13,898 nucleotides of DNA from Fidelibacterota bacterium UBA7300 (GCA_002471865.1 DKQU01000015.1:1-13898), one strand, 5' to 3'; shown: positions 1 through 7,936, counted from the first letter of the stretch. Notes: generated from the sequence alone by a model not told the origin. Program-made: numbers and translations.

Positions 1-1122
1 GTTGGATTTGTATTGCAGGATCCTGACGATCAGTTTGTGGCACCAACTCTTTTTCGAGAGCTAGCCTTTAATTTTGAAAATCTAGGTATGGAGAGTAAAG
101 AAATCAATCAAGCTATATTTAGGACTGTCGCTCGTTCAGATTTACAAATTGATCTTGACAGACATCCAGCCACTCTATCGGGAGGAGAAAAGGAATTAGT
201 AAATCTTGCTACGGCTCTTTCCACTAGTCCCAAATTATTGATTATTGATGACGGATTTGCCTTTTTAAGTAGGAAAAGAAAAATCGAACTGCTAAATCAA
301 TTAAAGGAGTATGCGGATAATCAAAAAGCGATTATTATCTGGACTACGGCAACTCAGGAAGATCTAAGCTATGGAAAAACTAAATGGGAGTTAAAACTTA
401 ACGGATTCGAAAAATCTTACCTGAAAGAAACTGATACGATTTCCACAGATATTCCAAATGGAAAAATGTTTCTACAATGCGAGAAACTTACTTTTGGGTA
501 TGATGAGAAAGCAGAGGATCTGATTTTTCAATTTACCTGTAAATATGGTCCGTTTAGATCTATTGCACTTGTAGGTGAAAATGGGAGTGGTAAAACCACT
601 TTATGCCGTCTCATATCAAACGTGTTAAAACCTTCATTTGGTTCTGTAAAATTATTATTAGGCAATCGAGAACAATTACGCATCGGTTATTTACCTCAAT
701 TTCCGGAAAGAATGTTTGGCGGATATAGTCTAAATGAATTAATGATTCGAATGAGAAAAAATAATTTGCTCTCAGAATCTGCGGAACTCTTCATGAAAAG
801 TTCTTTAAAACAATTCACTATATCGTGGGATCTTATAAAAGAGTATCCAATGAATGATCTAAAGTTATCGGTAACTCGTATTTGTTTGCTTCTTATGCTG
901 CTCCATGCTCGCTATGATATTTTGGTTTTGGATGAACCCATGTTTTCACTGGGATATTCTCAGCGTATGAAAGTAATGGAGCAGTTGACAGATAGTATGA
1001 ACCGAAAACATTTTGTAATTATTTCTCACTCAGATTATTTCGTAAGAAGGATATGTGATGCAGCTTTAGTTATTGAAAATGGTAAACTTTTGCCTTTACA
1101 AGAAGATGTAATCCATGCCTGA
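1..1122 (+). CDS. Tandem ECF/CbiO-type ABC transporter ATPase, 5' partial
   Basis: The reading frame is open from base 1, so the gene begins upstream of the window and the Walker A of its first domain is not visible. Residues here are numbered from the TTG codon at base 13. The first nucleotide-binding domain enters at its Q-loop (QDPDDQFV), then has LSGGE (55-59), IIDD (77-80) and an H-loop region at 110-112. The second domain has GENGSGKTT (188-196), a Q-loop near 229, LDEP (306-309) and His339. Two ATPase domains in one chain with a 'DNQFV'-like Q-loop are typical of energy-coupling-factor vitamin or metal uptake transporters; the membrane partners should lie upstream. The domains are unequal: the first has Asp for the catalytic Glu and Thr for the H-loop His, while the second lacks the LSGGQ signature (MNDLK at 280-284). 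The substrate cannot be told. The stop overlaps the pgsA start by 8 bases. Confidence 0.9.
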   Translation, partial: VGFVLQDPDDQFVAPTLFRELAFNFENLGMESKEINQAIFRTVARSDLQIDLDRHPATLSGGEKELVNLATALSTSPKLLIIDDGFAFLSRKRKIELLNQLKEYADNQKAIIIWTTATQEDLSYGKTKWELKLNGFEKSYLKETDTISTDIPNGKMFLQCEKLTFGYDEKAEDLIFQFTCKYGPFRSIALVGENGSGKTTLCRLISNVLKPSFGSVKLLLGNREQLRIGYLPQFPERMFGGYSLNELMIRMRKNNLLSESAELFMKSSLKQFTISWDLIKEYPMNDLKLSVTRICLLLMLLHARYDILVLDEPMFSLGYSQRMKVMEQLTDSMNRKHFVIISHSDYFVRRICDAALVIENGKLLPLQEDVIHA

Positions 1123-1684
1123 TCAGAACAGTAAAATAAGGATTACAGATCCAACTCGGATTATTACCCTGGCAAATCTCCTAAGCGCACTTAGAGCTTT
1201 TCTCACGGTTCCCATATTATATGCTATGTACTTGAAGGAGATAAATATATTTTTGGTTTTGGTTGCAATTGCTGTAGCAACTGATTACCTAGACGGCTAT
1301 TTCGCCAGAAAAGCAAATGAGGTAACTGAACTTGGCAAATGGCTCGATCCATTAGCAGATGCAATAGTGATCATGTCTGTGATGACTTTTCTTGCAATTG
1401 ATCCTTATTGGGAATTTCCTTTTTGGTTTGTTGTTTTTTATCTTATACGATATTTGGCAATAGTTCTAAGCTCTATTTATGTAGTCAATCATATTAAAGT
1501 TTCACTTAGTTCTAACCGTTTGGGGAAATGGGCGATAAATTTCGCCGCTCTGACAATTCTCCTTTTTGTATTGAAAAATAATGATCCTTATGACACTTAT
1601 GTATTATGGATAACAACTGTTTTATTGGTTATTAGCGGAATACAATATTTCATGACTCATTGGCAATTAATGCATAAGAAATAG
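1115..1684 (+). CDS. pgsA: CDP-alcohol phosphatidyltransferase, probably phosphatidylglycerophosphate synthase
   Basis: This 189-residue integral membrane enzyme carries the full CDP-alcohol phosphatidyltransferase signature: Asp57, Asp60-Gly61, Ala64-Arg65, Gly74, Asp78 and Asp82, with the usual spacing. These Asp residues bind the metals and the CDP moiety. The N-terminal segment NLLSALRAFLTVP matches the first helix of PgsA, and further hydrophobic stretches near 45-56, 85-120 and 150-180 fit a six-helix bundle. PgsA joins CDP-diacylglycerol and glycerol-3-phosphate on the way to phosphatidylglycerol. Its length is typical of bacterial PgsA. The ATG lies inside the end of the ABC ATPase gene, so translation is probably coupled. 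A related member of the superfamily (for example a cardiolipin-type synthase) cannot be excluded by motif alone. Confidence 0.85.
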   Translation: MPDQNSKIRITDPTRIITLANLLSALRAFLTVPILYAMYLKEINIFLVLVAIAVATDYLDGYFARKANEVTELGKWLDPLADAIVIMSVMTFLAIDPYWEFPFWFVVFYLIRYLAIVLSSIYVVNHIKVSLSSNRLGKWAINFAALTILLFVLKNNDPYDTYVLWITTVLLVISGIQYFMTHWQLMHKK

Positions 1685-1689
1685 AAAAC

Positions 1690-2604
1690 ATGGTGTTTAG
1701 TTCCCTTGATAAACTTTTTGGTTCACTTAAAAGAACCAGAGAAACCCTCTCATCTGGCTTAAAAAACCTGAAGGGTAAAAAGATTTCAGCTGAGTCGATA
1801 GAAGAACTTGAAACTGTTCTTCTTATTTCTGATTTGGGTGTTTATTGCACAGATGAAATAATTAATAAACTAAAAAAATACAGTAATAAATCAAATCTTC
1901 TAGAGATGCTCCGTAACGAGTTACTAGAGATGATAACAGTTATGGATGAAGAAAATTCGCTTCAAACTAATCGTAAAGCTCGAGCAATTATGATAGTTGG
2001 AGTTAATGGAACCGGCAAGACTACATCAGTGGCTAAACTGGCAGCTTACTATTCCAACCTGGGAAAGAGTGTGATGCTAATAGGGGCTGATACTTATCGG
2101 GCTGCCGCTGCAGAGCAACTTCGTCAATGGAGCGTCACAGCGAATATACAGTTTGTATCCAATGAATCTTCAGGGGATCCTTCGGCGGTACTTTTTGATG
2201 GATTGAAATCGGCGCAGGCAAAAGAGATTGATATAAGTCTAATTGATACTGCTGGTCGCCTACATACTTATAAAAATCTTATGGCCGAGATTGAGAAAAT
2301 GCATAGAGTAGTTTCTAGAAAGTTTCCTGATTTCCAACTGGAAACCTTGCTGACATTGGATGCCAATCTTGGACAGAATTCTCTGATACAAGCGAGAAAG
2401 TTTCATGAGCAAGTTCCAGTGGACGGTATTATCCTTACCAAAATGGATGGTACAGCGAAAGGTGGAATTGTCTTTCCCATTTACAAGGAATTGGGAATAC
2501 CGGTAAAATTTATTGGAATAGGTGAAACTTTGGATGACCTAGTAAAGTACAATGCGGAAGATTACGTAAACTCACTATTATATGATGGGGAAAATAAAGA
2601 GTGA
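1690..2604 (+). CDS. ftsY: Signal recognition particle receptor FtsY
   Basis: FtsY is the membrane-associated GTPase that docks SRP-ribosome complexes to deliver nascent membrane proteins to the translocon. The 304-residue protein has the N domain (about 1-90) followed by a complete SRP-type G domain: GVNGTGKTT (104-112), DTYRAAAAEQL (134-144), DTAGR (186-190), TKMD (250-253) and the closing FIGIGE (274-279). The DTYRAAA element and G5 region separate it from other P-loop GTPases. The length is that of a compact FtsY without the long acidic A domain found in E. coli. It starts six bases after pgsA with no clear Shine-Dalgarno sequence. The segment where most FtsY proteins have 'LDATTGQN' reads LDANLGQN, a mild variation. 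Confidence 0.96.
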   Translation: MVFSSLDKLFGSLKRTRETLSSGLKNLKGKKISAESIEELETVLLISDLGVYCTDEIINKLKKYSNKSNLLEMLRNELLEMITVMDEENSLQTNRKARAIMIVGVNGTGKTTSVAKLAAYYSNLGKSVMLIGADTYRAAAAEQLRQWSVTANIQFVSNESSGDPSAVLFDGLKSAQAKEIDISLIDTAGRLHTYKNLMAEIEKMHRVVSRKFPDFQLETLLTLDANLGQNSLIQARKFHEQVPVDGIILTKMDGTAKGGIVFPIYKELGIPVKFIGIGETLDDLVKYNAEDYVNSLLYDGENKE

Positions 2605-2637
2605 AGAGTAAGTTTATTTACCATTAAGCTCTATTCA

Positions 2638-2811
2638 ATGAATAAATATTACTATGACTATTTTATCAAGCACGGATTCGATGACGAGTTTGTGAATATC
2701 CTTATGGGAGCCGGCGGCAGTGGCCCTGCCTTCGGTATGGAAGAAGGTCTCGGCACTTTCTGCGCCGTTGCTTCAGACACGGTTGAAACGATAATTATAC
2801 CGAGGGAATAA
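2638..2811 (+). CDS. Small unrecognised ORF, possible gene remnant
   Basis: A 57-codon ATG ORF starts MNKYYYDYF and ends IIIPRE, with a glycine-rich middle (GAGGSGPAFGMEEG) that looks like part of a folded enzyme and not random translation. I do not recognise the family. There is no Shine-Dalgarno sequence before the ATG. The ORF is in the same frame as ftsY, with only the ftsY TGA interrupting an otherwise open frame from there to 2811. Composition changes inside it: the first 50 bases are AT-rich like ftsY, while 2701-2760 has 37 G+C of 60 by hand count. It ends six bases before the M55 peptidase start. It may be the 3' tail of a decayed gene that once preceded the peptidase, or a real short gene. 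Confidence 0.35.
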   Translation: MNKYYYDYFIKHGFDDEFVNILMGAGGSGPAFGMEEGLGTFCAVASDTVETIIIPRE

Positions 2812-2820
2812 GTCAATATG
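2809..2820 (+). repeat. 12-base start-site repeat, copy 1
   Basis: TAAGTCAATATG covers the stop of the small ORF, the gap and the ATG of the M55 peptidase. The identical 12 bases span the uvrB start at 3745-3756. The identity is exact; whether it has any function is unknown. Confidence 0.6.
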
Positions 2821-3615
2821 AAAGTCTATATCAGCGCTGACATGGAAGGTATTGCGGCAACAGCTGTTTGGGATGAAGTGGACCGCAAGCACAAGGATTA
2901 TCCCGCTTTTAGCAAACAGATGACATCGGAAGTGGCTGCCGCTTGTGAGGGTGCTCTGGCCGGTGGAGCTACAGAAATATTAGTGAAAGATGCCCACGCT
3001 TCCGGTAGAAACATCACCGCAGGAGAACTTCCTAAGGAAGCTAAACTCATCCGCGGATGGAGTGGTCATCCGTATTCTATGATGCAGGAGTTGGATGAAT
3101 CCTTCGACTACGTTCTCATGATTGGCTATCATTCATGGGCAGGTTCTGGAGATAACCCCTTATCACACACCATGACTGGCAAGGCAGCTGAAATCACTGT
3201 TAATGGTATCAAAGCTTCAGAGTTTTTGCTGAATACCTACACTGCTGCCATACATAAGGTTCCGGTGGTTTTCCTATCAGGCGATGAAGCGCTATGTAAG
3301 CATGCCGAAAAGTTGATTTCAGGAATTCATACTGTGGGAGTAAAGAAAGGAGTGGGAGACTCCGTGATCACTATGCAACCGGAAAAAGCGGTTGAAGATA
3401 TTAGATTAAAAGTAGCCGAAGCTGTAGCCAGAAATTCGAACGACTGCCTGATTGATCTACCTGAACATTTTGATCTGATGATTCGTTTTAATAAAGCTAA
3501 AGATGCTTATAAAGCTTCATTTTATCAAGATATGTCCCTTGAGGATGAACAGATTGTCCGATTTAAAACAGCAGATTGGATGGAAGTGCTTAAAATGATT
3601 CAATTTGTTCTGTAG
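2818..3615 (+). CDS. M55 family D-aminopeptidase, DppA-like
   Basis: The 265-residue protein matches the DppA zinc D-aminopeptidase family in length and in all metal and catalytic positions I can place: Asp8 and Glu10 (SADMEG), His60 (KDAHASG), His105 (GYHSWAG), His117 (the nucleophile-like position) and Glu135. B. subtilis DppA uses nearly the same numbering (8, 10, 60, 104, 115, 133). DppA releases N-terminal D-amino acids such as D-Ala from D-Ala-D-Ala peptides and forms a ring-shaped decamer in the cytoplasm. No signal peptide is seen. No dipeptide transporter sits beside it, so the natural substrate is uncertain, perhaps recycled peptidoglycan peptides. GAGGGA lies 11 bases upstream of the ATG, a long but usable spacing. 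The gene is noticeably richer in G+C than ftsY. Confidence 0.92.
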   Translation: MKVYISADMEGIAATAVWDEVDRKHKDYPAFSKQMTSEVAAACEGALAGGATEILVKDAHASGRNITAGELPKEAKLIRGWSGHPYSMMQELDESFDYVLMIGYHSWAGSGDNPLSHTMTGKAAEITVNGIKASEFLLNTYTAAIHKVPVVFLSGDEALCKHAEKLISGIHTVGVKKGVGDSVITMQPEKAVEDIRLKVAEAVARNSNDCLIDLPEHFDLMIRFNKAKDAYKASFYQDMSLEDEQIVRFKTADWMEVLKMIQFVL

Positions 3616-3653
3616 TAAAATAGTATTGTCATATTATCTAATTATCTCATAGA

Positions 3654-3688
3654 GTCCTTTAGGACAATTGTCAATATAAAATCGACAA
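3654..3688. promoter_or_regulatory. Candidate operator/promoter region before uvrB
   Basis: This lies in the only non-coding gap over 100 bases between confident genes besides 2605-2817. GTCC-TTTA-GGAC (3654-3665) can form a small hairpin and overlaps the perfect 10-base palindrome GACAATTGTC (3663-3672). A further GACAA at 3684-3688 makes TTGTC/GACAA flank a -10-like TATAAA (3675-3680), and another TTGTC occurs at 3626-3630. Repeated half-sites around a -10-like element in front of uvrB, a classic SOS gene, suggest a repressor operator. I do not recognise the regulator; the pattern is not the E. coli LexA box. Confidence 0.3.
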
Positions 3689-3744
3689 CATGAAAGATAT
3701 GCGCACTCTATTTCTTGACAGTACCGTCGAAGAGGAGTAAATTC

Positions 3745-3756
3745 TAAGTCAATATG
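3745..3756 (+). repeat. 12-base start-site repeat, copy 2
   Basis: This exact copy of TAAGTCAATATG contains the uvrB ATG. A GAGGAG lies unusually far upstream (16 bases between GGAG and the ATG), so the shared sequence may contribute to start recognition, or may mark an old duplication. Confidence 0.6.
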
Positions 3757-5745
3757 GCAGAATTCAGAATACATTCGGATTTTCAGCCTACTGGTGATCA
3801 GCCTCAAGCAATAGAGCAGCTTGTAGCAGGTGTGAACCGCGGTGATAAATACCAGACACTCCTGGGTGTTACAGGCAGCGGTAAGACATTTACTATGGCT
3901 AATGTTATCCAGGAGATGCAGCGACCGACCATCATTATGTCGCATAACAAAACGTTGGCAGCTCAGCTCTATGGAGAATTTCGATCACTCTTTCCTGAAA
4001 ATGCGGTTGAATACTTTATCAGCTACTACGACTATTATCAGCCAGAAGCTTACCTACCAGTAACCGACACTTTCATTGAGAAGGATGCTTCAGTGAATGA
4101 AGAGATTGACAAGCTTAGGCTGAAGACCACCAGTTCGCTCTTGGAGCGTCGGGATGTTATTGTGGTGAGCAGTGTATCATGTATCTACGGAATCGGTTCG
4201 CCTGAGGAGTACAGAGAGCAGATTGTTCATCTGGCTAATGGTCAGATACTCAACAGAAAGGAACTGTTCGGCGCTTTGGTGAAAATCTACTATTCCCGGA
4301 ATGATGCTGTTCTTGAGCGAGGACGTTTCCGGGTACGTGGTGATAGTATCGAAATCTTCCCTGCATATGAGGATGTCTGTATCCGAGTGGAAATGTACGG
4401 TAATGAAATTGAAACTTTGTCTTCTTTTGATCCACTCACAGGGGAGGTTATTCGAGAACTGGAATCCCTCTACATTTATCCAGCCAAACACTTTGTTACA
4501 GACGAAACTCAACTCGATTCAATAATCGATGCCATTCGTACTGAGTTGTCTGAACGATTGGATTACCTGAAATCAGAAGGACTTCTACTGGAAGCTCAAC
4601 GCCTTGAACAGCGGACTAACTTTGATATGGAGATGCTGCTGGAAGTCGGTTATTGTTCTGGAATCGAAAACTACTCTCGTCATTTTTCCGGTCGGAAGCC
4701 TGGTCAGCGACCGTGGACACTTCTTGATTTCTTTCCAGACGACTATCTGATGTTTATTGATGAATCACATGTTTCCTTACCTCAAGTTCAGGGAATGTAT
4801 GCCGGTGACCGTAGTCGTAAAGAAGTGCTCGTGGAGTACGGATTTCGCTTGCCATCTGCCTTAGATAATCGTCCCATGAAATTAGATGAATTCGAGGAGA
4901 AGGTTAATCAAGCAGTTTTCGTATCGGCTACACCGGGATACCGCGAGCTTGAACGAACTAATGGAGTTATCGTTGAGCAGCTTATACGTCCCACAGGCCT
5001 TATCGACCCAAGGATTGAAGTACGACCTACAAAAGGACAGATTGATGACCTTATAGGCGAAATAAGGTTACGCACTAAACGGAAGGAGAGAGTGCTGGTT
5101 ACAACTCTTACCAAGAGGATGTCTGAGGAACTGACAGAATATTTGAGAGGCATGAATTTGAACGTCCGCTATCTCCATTCTGAGGTTATTACAATTGAAC
5201 GAGTGAAGATACTCCGCGATTTACGACTAGGTGAGTTCGATGTACTTGTGGGGATCAATCTTTTACGGGAAGGTTTGGACTTGCCGGAAGTATCGCTGGT
5301 TGCAGTGCTCGATGCTGACAAGGAGGGCTTCCTTAGATCTGAGTCGGCACTTATGCAAGTCTCAGGACGAGCATCTCGAAATGTTAATGGGAAAGTGCTG
5401 TTTTATGCCGATCGGATGACGAAATCAATGAAAGCGGTTATAGAGGAATCACACCGGCGACGAAAGTTTCAAGAAGAGTATAACAAAAAACACGAGATTA
5501 CGCCTAAGACCATCTATAAAAGTATGGAAGATGTATTAACTTCTACATCTGTAGCGGATGCTTTTAAAGAGATAAGAAAAGAAGGATATAGACGTAAAGG
5601 TGATTTTCTGGATAATCTTGATAAAGCGACTGCACTGGACATGCTCAAGAAGGAGATGCTGCGAGCGGCTGAGAATCTGGAATTCGAAAAGGCAGCTAAG
5701 TTGAGAGATGAGATTGAAATATTAAGAGAAAAAATTGAAAGCTGA
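3754..5745 (+). CDS. uvrB: Excinuclease ABC subunit B
   Basis: UvrB is the damage-verification helicase of nucleotide excision repair; it is loaded by UvrA and recruits UvrC. At 663 residues it is full length. Visible elements are GDQPQAI (14-20), Walker A GVTGSGKT (38-45), the beta-hairpin region rich in Tyr (91-119) that inserts between DNA strands, DESH (336-339), the SATPG motif (391-395), LLREGLDLPEVSLVAVLDAD (503-522), motif VI QVSGRASR (535-542) and a C-terminal UVR domain (about 625-660) that contacts UvrC. Motif VI is usually Q-T-I-G-R-A-A-R; the catalytic Gln, Gly and Arg residues are kept. uvrA and uvrC are not in the window. galE follows after three bases, so the two are probably co-transcribed. 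Confidence 0.98.
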   Translation: MAEFRIHSDFQPTGDQPQAIEQLVAGVNRGDKYQTLLGVTGSGKTFTMANVIQEMQRPTIIMSHNKTLAAQLYGEFRSLFPENAVEYFISYYDYYQPEAYLPVTDTFIEKDASVNEEIDKLRLKTTSSLLERRDVIVVSSVSCIYGIGSPEEYREQIVHLANGQILNRKELFGALVKIYYSRNDAVLERGRFRVRGDSIEIFPAYEDVCIRVEMYGNEIETLSSFDPLTGEVIRELESLYIYPAKHFVTDETQLDSIIDAIRTELSERLDYLKSEGLLLEAQRLEQRTNFDMEMLLEVGYCSGIENYSRHFSGRKPGQRPWTLLDFFPDDYLMFIDESHVSLPQVQGMYAGDRSRKEVLVEYGFRLPSALDNRPMKLDEFEEKVNQAVFVSATPGYRELERTNGVIVEQLIRPTGLIDPRIEVRPTKGQIDDLIGEIRLRTKRKERVLVTTLTKRMSEELTEYLRGMNLNVRYLHSEVITIERVKILRDLRLGEFDVLVGINLLREGLDLPEVSLVAVLDADKEGFLRSESALMQVSGRASRNVNGKVLFYADRMTKSMKAVIEESHRRRKFQEEYNKKHEITPKTIYKSMEDVLTSTSVADAFKEIRKEGYRRKGDFLDNLDKATALDMLKKEMLRAAENLEFEKAAKLRDEIEILREKIES

Positions 5746-5748
5746 AAA

Positions 5749-6726
5749 ATGAGAATTTTTGTAACAGGCGGTGCAGGTTATATCGGAAGCCATGTTGTAT
5801 TGGATCTTTTGGAAGCTGATCATGATGTTATTATTCTCGATGATCTGTCACTTGGAAGGGAACAGAATATTCATCCAGACGCACAGTTTATTTTTGGTTC
5901 GACTTTAGACAATGAGGCGCTAAAGGTTTGTTTTCGAGATCAGGTAGATGCAGTCATACATCTGGCGGCCTTCAAGGCGGCGGGAGAGTCCATGACCGAT
6001 CCGGAAAAATACTCAAAGAATAATATCTCAGGTACGATTAATCTTCTTAATGCCATGACCGATCACGGAGTCGATACTTTCGTCTTCTCATCTACAGCGG
6101 CAGTGTACGGCTATCCGGAATATCTTCCCATTGATGAAGATCATACCACAAAACCTATTAACTATTACGGGTTCACTAAACTGGTTATCGAAAGCTTTCT
6201 CGAATGGTACGGTAAACTTCGAGGTCTTAAATATGCATCTCTCCGTTACTTCAACGCTGCCGGATACGATCCAAAGGGAAGAATCATTGGATTGGAGCAG
6301 AATCCGGCTAACTTATTGCCCATCGTAATGGAAGTCGCTTCAGGAATGCGAGACAAGATGGAAGTTTTTGGCGATGACTATGATACTCCGGACGGAACCG
6401 GTGTTCGCGACTATATTCATGTTTCCGATCTCGCATCTGCCCATGTAAAAGCTTTAGATTATCTCCAATCCGGCGATTCAATAATGATCAATCTGGCGAC
6501 AGGAGAGGGTTACTCCGTGATCGAGGTGATTGAGAAAGCTCGAGAGATCACTGGGCATCCCATTCCATACGAAATTACAGCTCGCAGAGAAGGCGATCCT
6601 GCAAAACTGATTGCCACTTCAAAGTCAGCAGGAGAACTTTTAGGTTGGGAAACAAAATTTTCAGATTTAGAGTCACTATTGAATTCTACGTGGCGAGTTT
6701 ATTCAGCAAATAAGGAGATTAATTAA
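5749..6726 (+). CDS. galE: UDP-glucose 4-epimerase
   Basis: The 325-residue extended short-chain dehydrogenase interconverts UDP-glucose and UDP-galactose (or the N-acetyl forms) and supplies sugars for LPS or polysaccharide. It shows the NAD-binding GGAGYIG (7-13), the acidic DD (31-32) for the adenosine ribose, HLAAFKA (71-77), FSSTAAVYG (113-121) with Thr116 at the usual catalytic Ser position, and the Tyr140/Lys144 pair (YGFTK). RYFNAAG and the GTGVRDYIHVSDLA segment are diagnostic of GalE as opposed to other nucleotide-sugar epimerases. It starts three bases after the uvrB stop. Specificity for acetylated or plain sugars cannot be read from sequence alone. Confidence 0.93.
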   Translation: MRIFVTGGAGYIGSHVVLDLLEADHDVIILDDLSLGREQNIHPDAQFIFGSTLDNEALKVCFRDQVDAVIHLAAFKAAGESMTDPEKYSKNNISGTINLLNAMTDHGVDTFVFSSTAAVYGYPEYLPIDEDHTTKPINYYGFTKLVIESFLEWYGKLRGLKYASLRYFNAAGYDPKGRIIGLEQNPANLLPIVMEVASGMRDKMEVFGDDYDTPDGTGVRDYIHVSDLASAHVKALDYLQSGDSIMINLATGEGYSVIEVIEKAREITGHPIPYEITARREGDPAKLIATSKSAGELLGWETKFSDLESLLNSTWRVYSANKEIN

Positions 6727-6736
6727 AGGTAGAATT

Positions 6737-7936
6737 ATGAGTGAACTTGACAGAATTAGGCAGATTTCTGGAATAACTGGTACATCCTCAGGAATCGAAC
6801 AAGTGCTGGAAATGATCGGGCAGGTTGCGCCGGTTGATATTTCAGTTCTTATTACCGGTGAATCGGGTACCGGAAAAGAAGTCGTGGCCCGAGCTGTACA
6901 CAAGCTGAGCCGACGGGCGAACAATCCGCTGGTGATTGTGAATTGCGGTGCCATCCCTGCTGGTATAATTGAAAGCGAACTTTTTGGACACAAGAAAGGT
7001 GCATTTACTGGCGCTTCAGAAGATAGAAAAGGGTATTTTGAGGAAGCTGATAAGGGTACAATTTTCCTGGATGAGATTGGAGAAACACCCATTGAAACTC
7101 AGGTAAAACTCCTGCGTGTTCTGGAAACCGGGGAATTTATGAGAGTTGGAGATTCCAAATCGAGAAAGACCGATGTAAGAATAATTGCTGCTACCAATAA
7201 GAATCTTCGACAAGAAGCTGATAAGGGAAATTTTCGTAGGGATTTATACTATAGACTCAGAACTGTAACCATAAACCTTCCACCATTACGTCAGAGAATA
7301 GAAGATCTTGAAGAGCTTGCAGAGCGATTTGCTCTTCAATTTTCACGCAGCAATGATATAATTTTTCGTGGTTTCACTTCCGACGCTTATCAGGTAATGA
7401 AACAGTACGATTGGCAGGGTAATATTCGCGAATTGAGGAATTTTGTAGAGAGTATCATTCTCCTAGAAAGAGGAAATAGGATTTCGAGTGATATTGTACT
7501 AAAACATTTGGCTGTGTCACCTGATGAGAGCTCACATAATCTTCCTGTTCTTGTAGATAAATCTGCTTCACAAGCTGAACGTGAGCTGATTTTACAACAA
7601 CTTCTCTTTTTAAGGCAGGACATGCGAGATCTTAAAGCAACACTCGGCAATGAATCATTAGATAGGAGCGGAGAAGTAGGAATTTTGAAATCACGACCGG
7701 CACTTGATAGTATGGTTGTGTCACCTACAGGTGAGATTCAAATAGAGGCGATAAAATCTTCTTCCATCGGTGATGTGTCTATGAAAGAACTTGAGAAAGA
7801 AATGATTGTTCGAACTTTGAAAAAATACAACAATAATCGCCGTAAGACAGCTGAACTATTGGGAATAAGTGAAAGAACGCTTTATCGAAAAATCAATGAA
7901 TATGGAATTGAAAAAAAACATAAGCGCAATAATTAG
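6737..7936 (+). CDS. Sigma-54-dependent transcriptional activator, PspF-like, Fis-type HTH
   Basis: This 399-residue protein starts almost directly with the sigma-54 AAA+ domain: Walker A GESGTGKE (41-48), the sigma-54-contacting loop GAFTGA (88-93), Walker B FLDEIGE (110-116), RRDLYYRL near 170 and the sensor II-like NIRELRN. A variable linker follows, and then a Fis-type helix-turn-helix at the C-terminus (NRRKTAELLGISERTLYRKI). It lacks a receiver, GAF or PAS domain, so like PspF it is likely controlled by a partner protein or by its level. It would remodel sigma-54 RNA polymerase at enhancer-bound promoters. The rpoN gene and a recognisable -24/-12 promoter are not in the window. AAAGGTAG precedes the ATG. 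The coding end overlaps lptE by 35 bases, and similar activator-LptE pairs are known in Bacteroidetes-type genomes. Confidence 0.93.
   Translation: MSELDRIRQISGITGTSSGIEQVLEMIGQVAPVDISVLITGESGTGKEVVARAVHKLSRRANNPLVIVNCGAIPAGIIESELFGHKKGAFTGASEDRKGYFEEADKGTIFLDEIGETPIETQVKLLRVLETGEFMRVGDSKSRKTDVRIIAATNKNLRQEADKGNFRRDLYYRLRTVTINLPPLRQRIEDLEELAERFALQFSRSNDIIFRGFTSDAYQVMKQYDWQGNIRELRNFVESIILLERGNRISSDIVLKHLAVSPDESSHNLPVLVDKSASQAERELILQQLLFLRQDMRDLKATLGNESLDRSGEVGILKSRPALDSMVVSPTGEIQIEAIKSSSIGDVSMKELEKEMIVRTLKKYNNNRRKTAELLGISERTLYRKINEYGIEKKHKRNN

Noticed and set aside
3690..3740. Possible 16-codon leader peptide before uvrB
   Set aside because: It ends in GAAGAGGAG-TAA and could be imagined as a leader, but it has no ribosome binding site, regulatory codon run or attenuator hairpin.
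3715..3743. TTGACA with TAAATT 17 bases later as a uvrB promoter
   Set aside because: The -35 is perfect but the -10 matches only 4 of 6, and transcription would begin almost at the ATG, leaving no leader for the ribosome site. Not excluded as a leaderless start, but weak.
3634..3945. 103-codon minus-strand ORF across the uvrB start
   Set aside because: It overlaps the well-supported uvrB N-terminus and the gap before it, and its translation shows no domain-like pattern.
5356..5379. Motif VI variation in UvrB (QVSGRASR)
   Set aside because: The functional Gln, Gly and both Arg positions are intact, so this looks like ordinary divergence.
6703..7092. 129-codon minus-strand ORF opposite the sigma-54 activator
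   Set aside because: Ser/Pro/Ile-rich antisense shadow of a conserved AAA+ domain; no recognisable motif.
7869..7901. GTG start giving LptE 11 extra N-terminal residues
   Set aside because: The extension puts charged residues ahead of a normal lipoprotein signal; the ATG at 7902 or 7896 gives a standard signal peptide.
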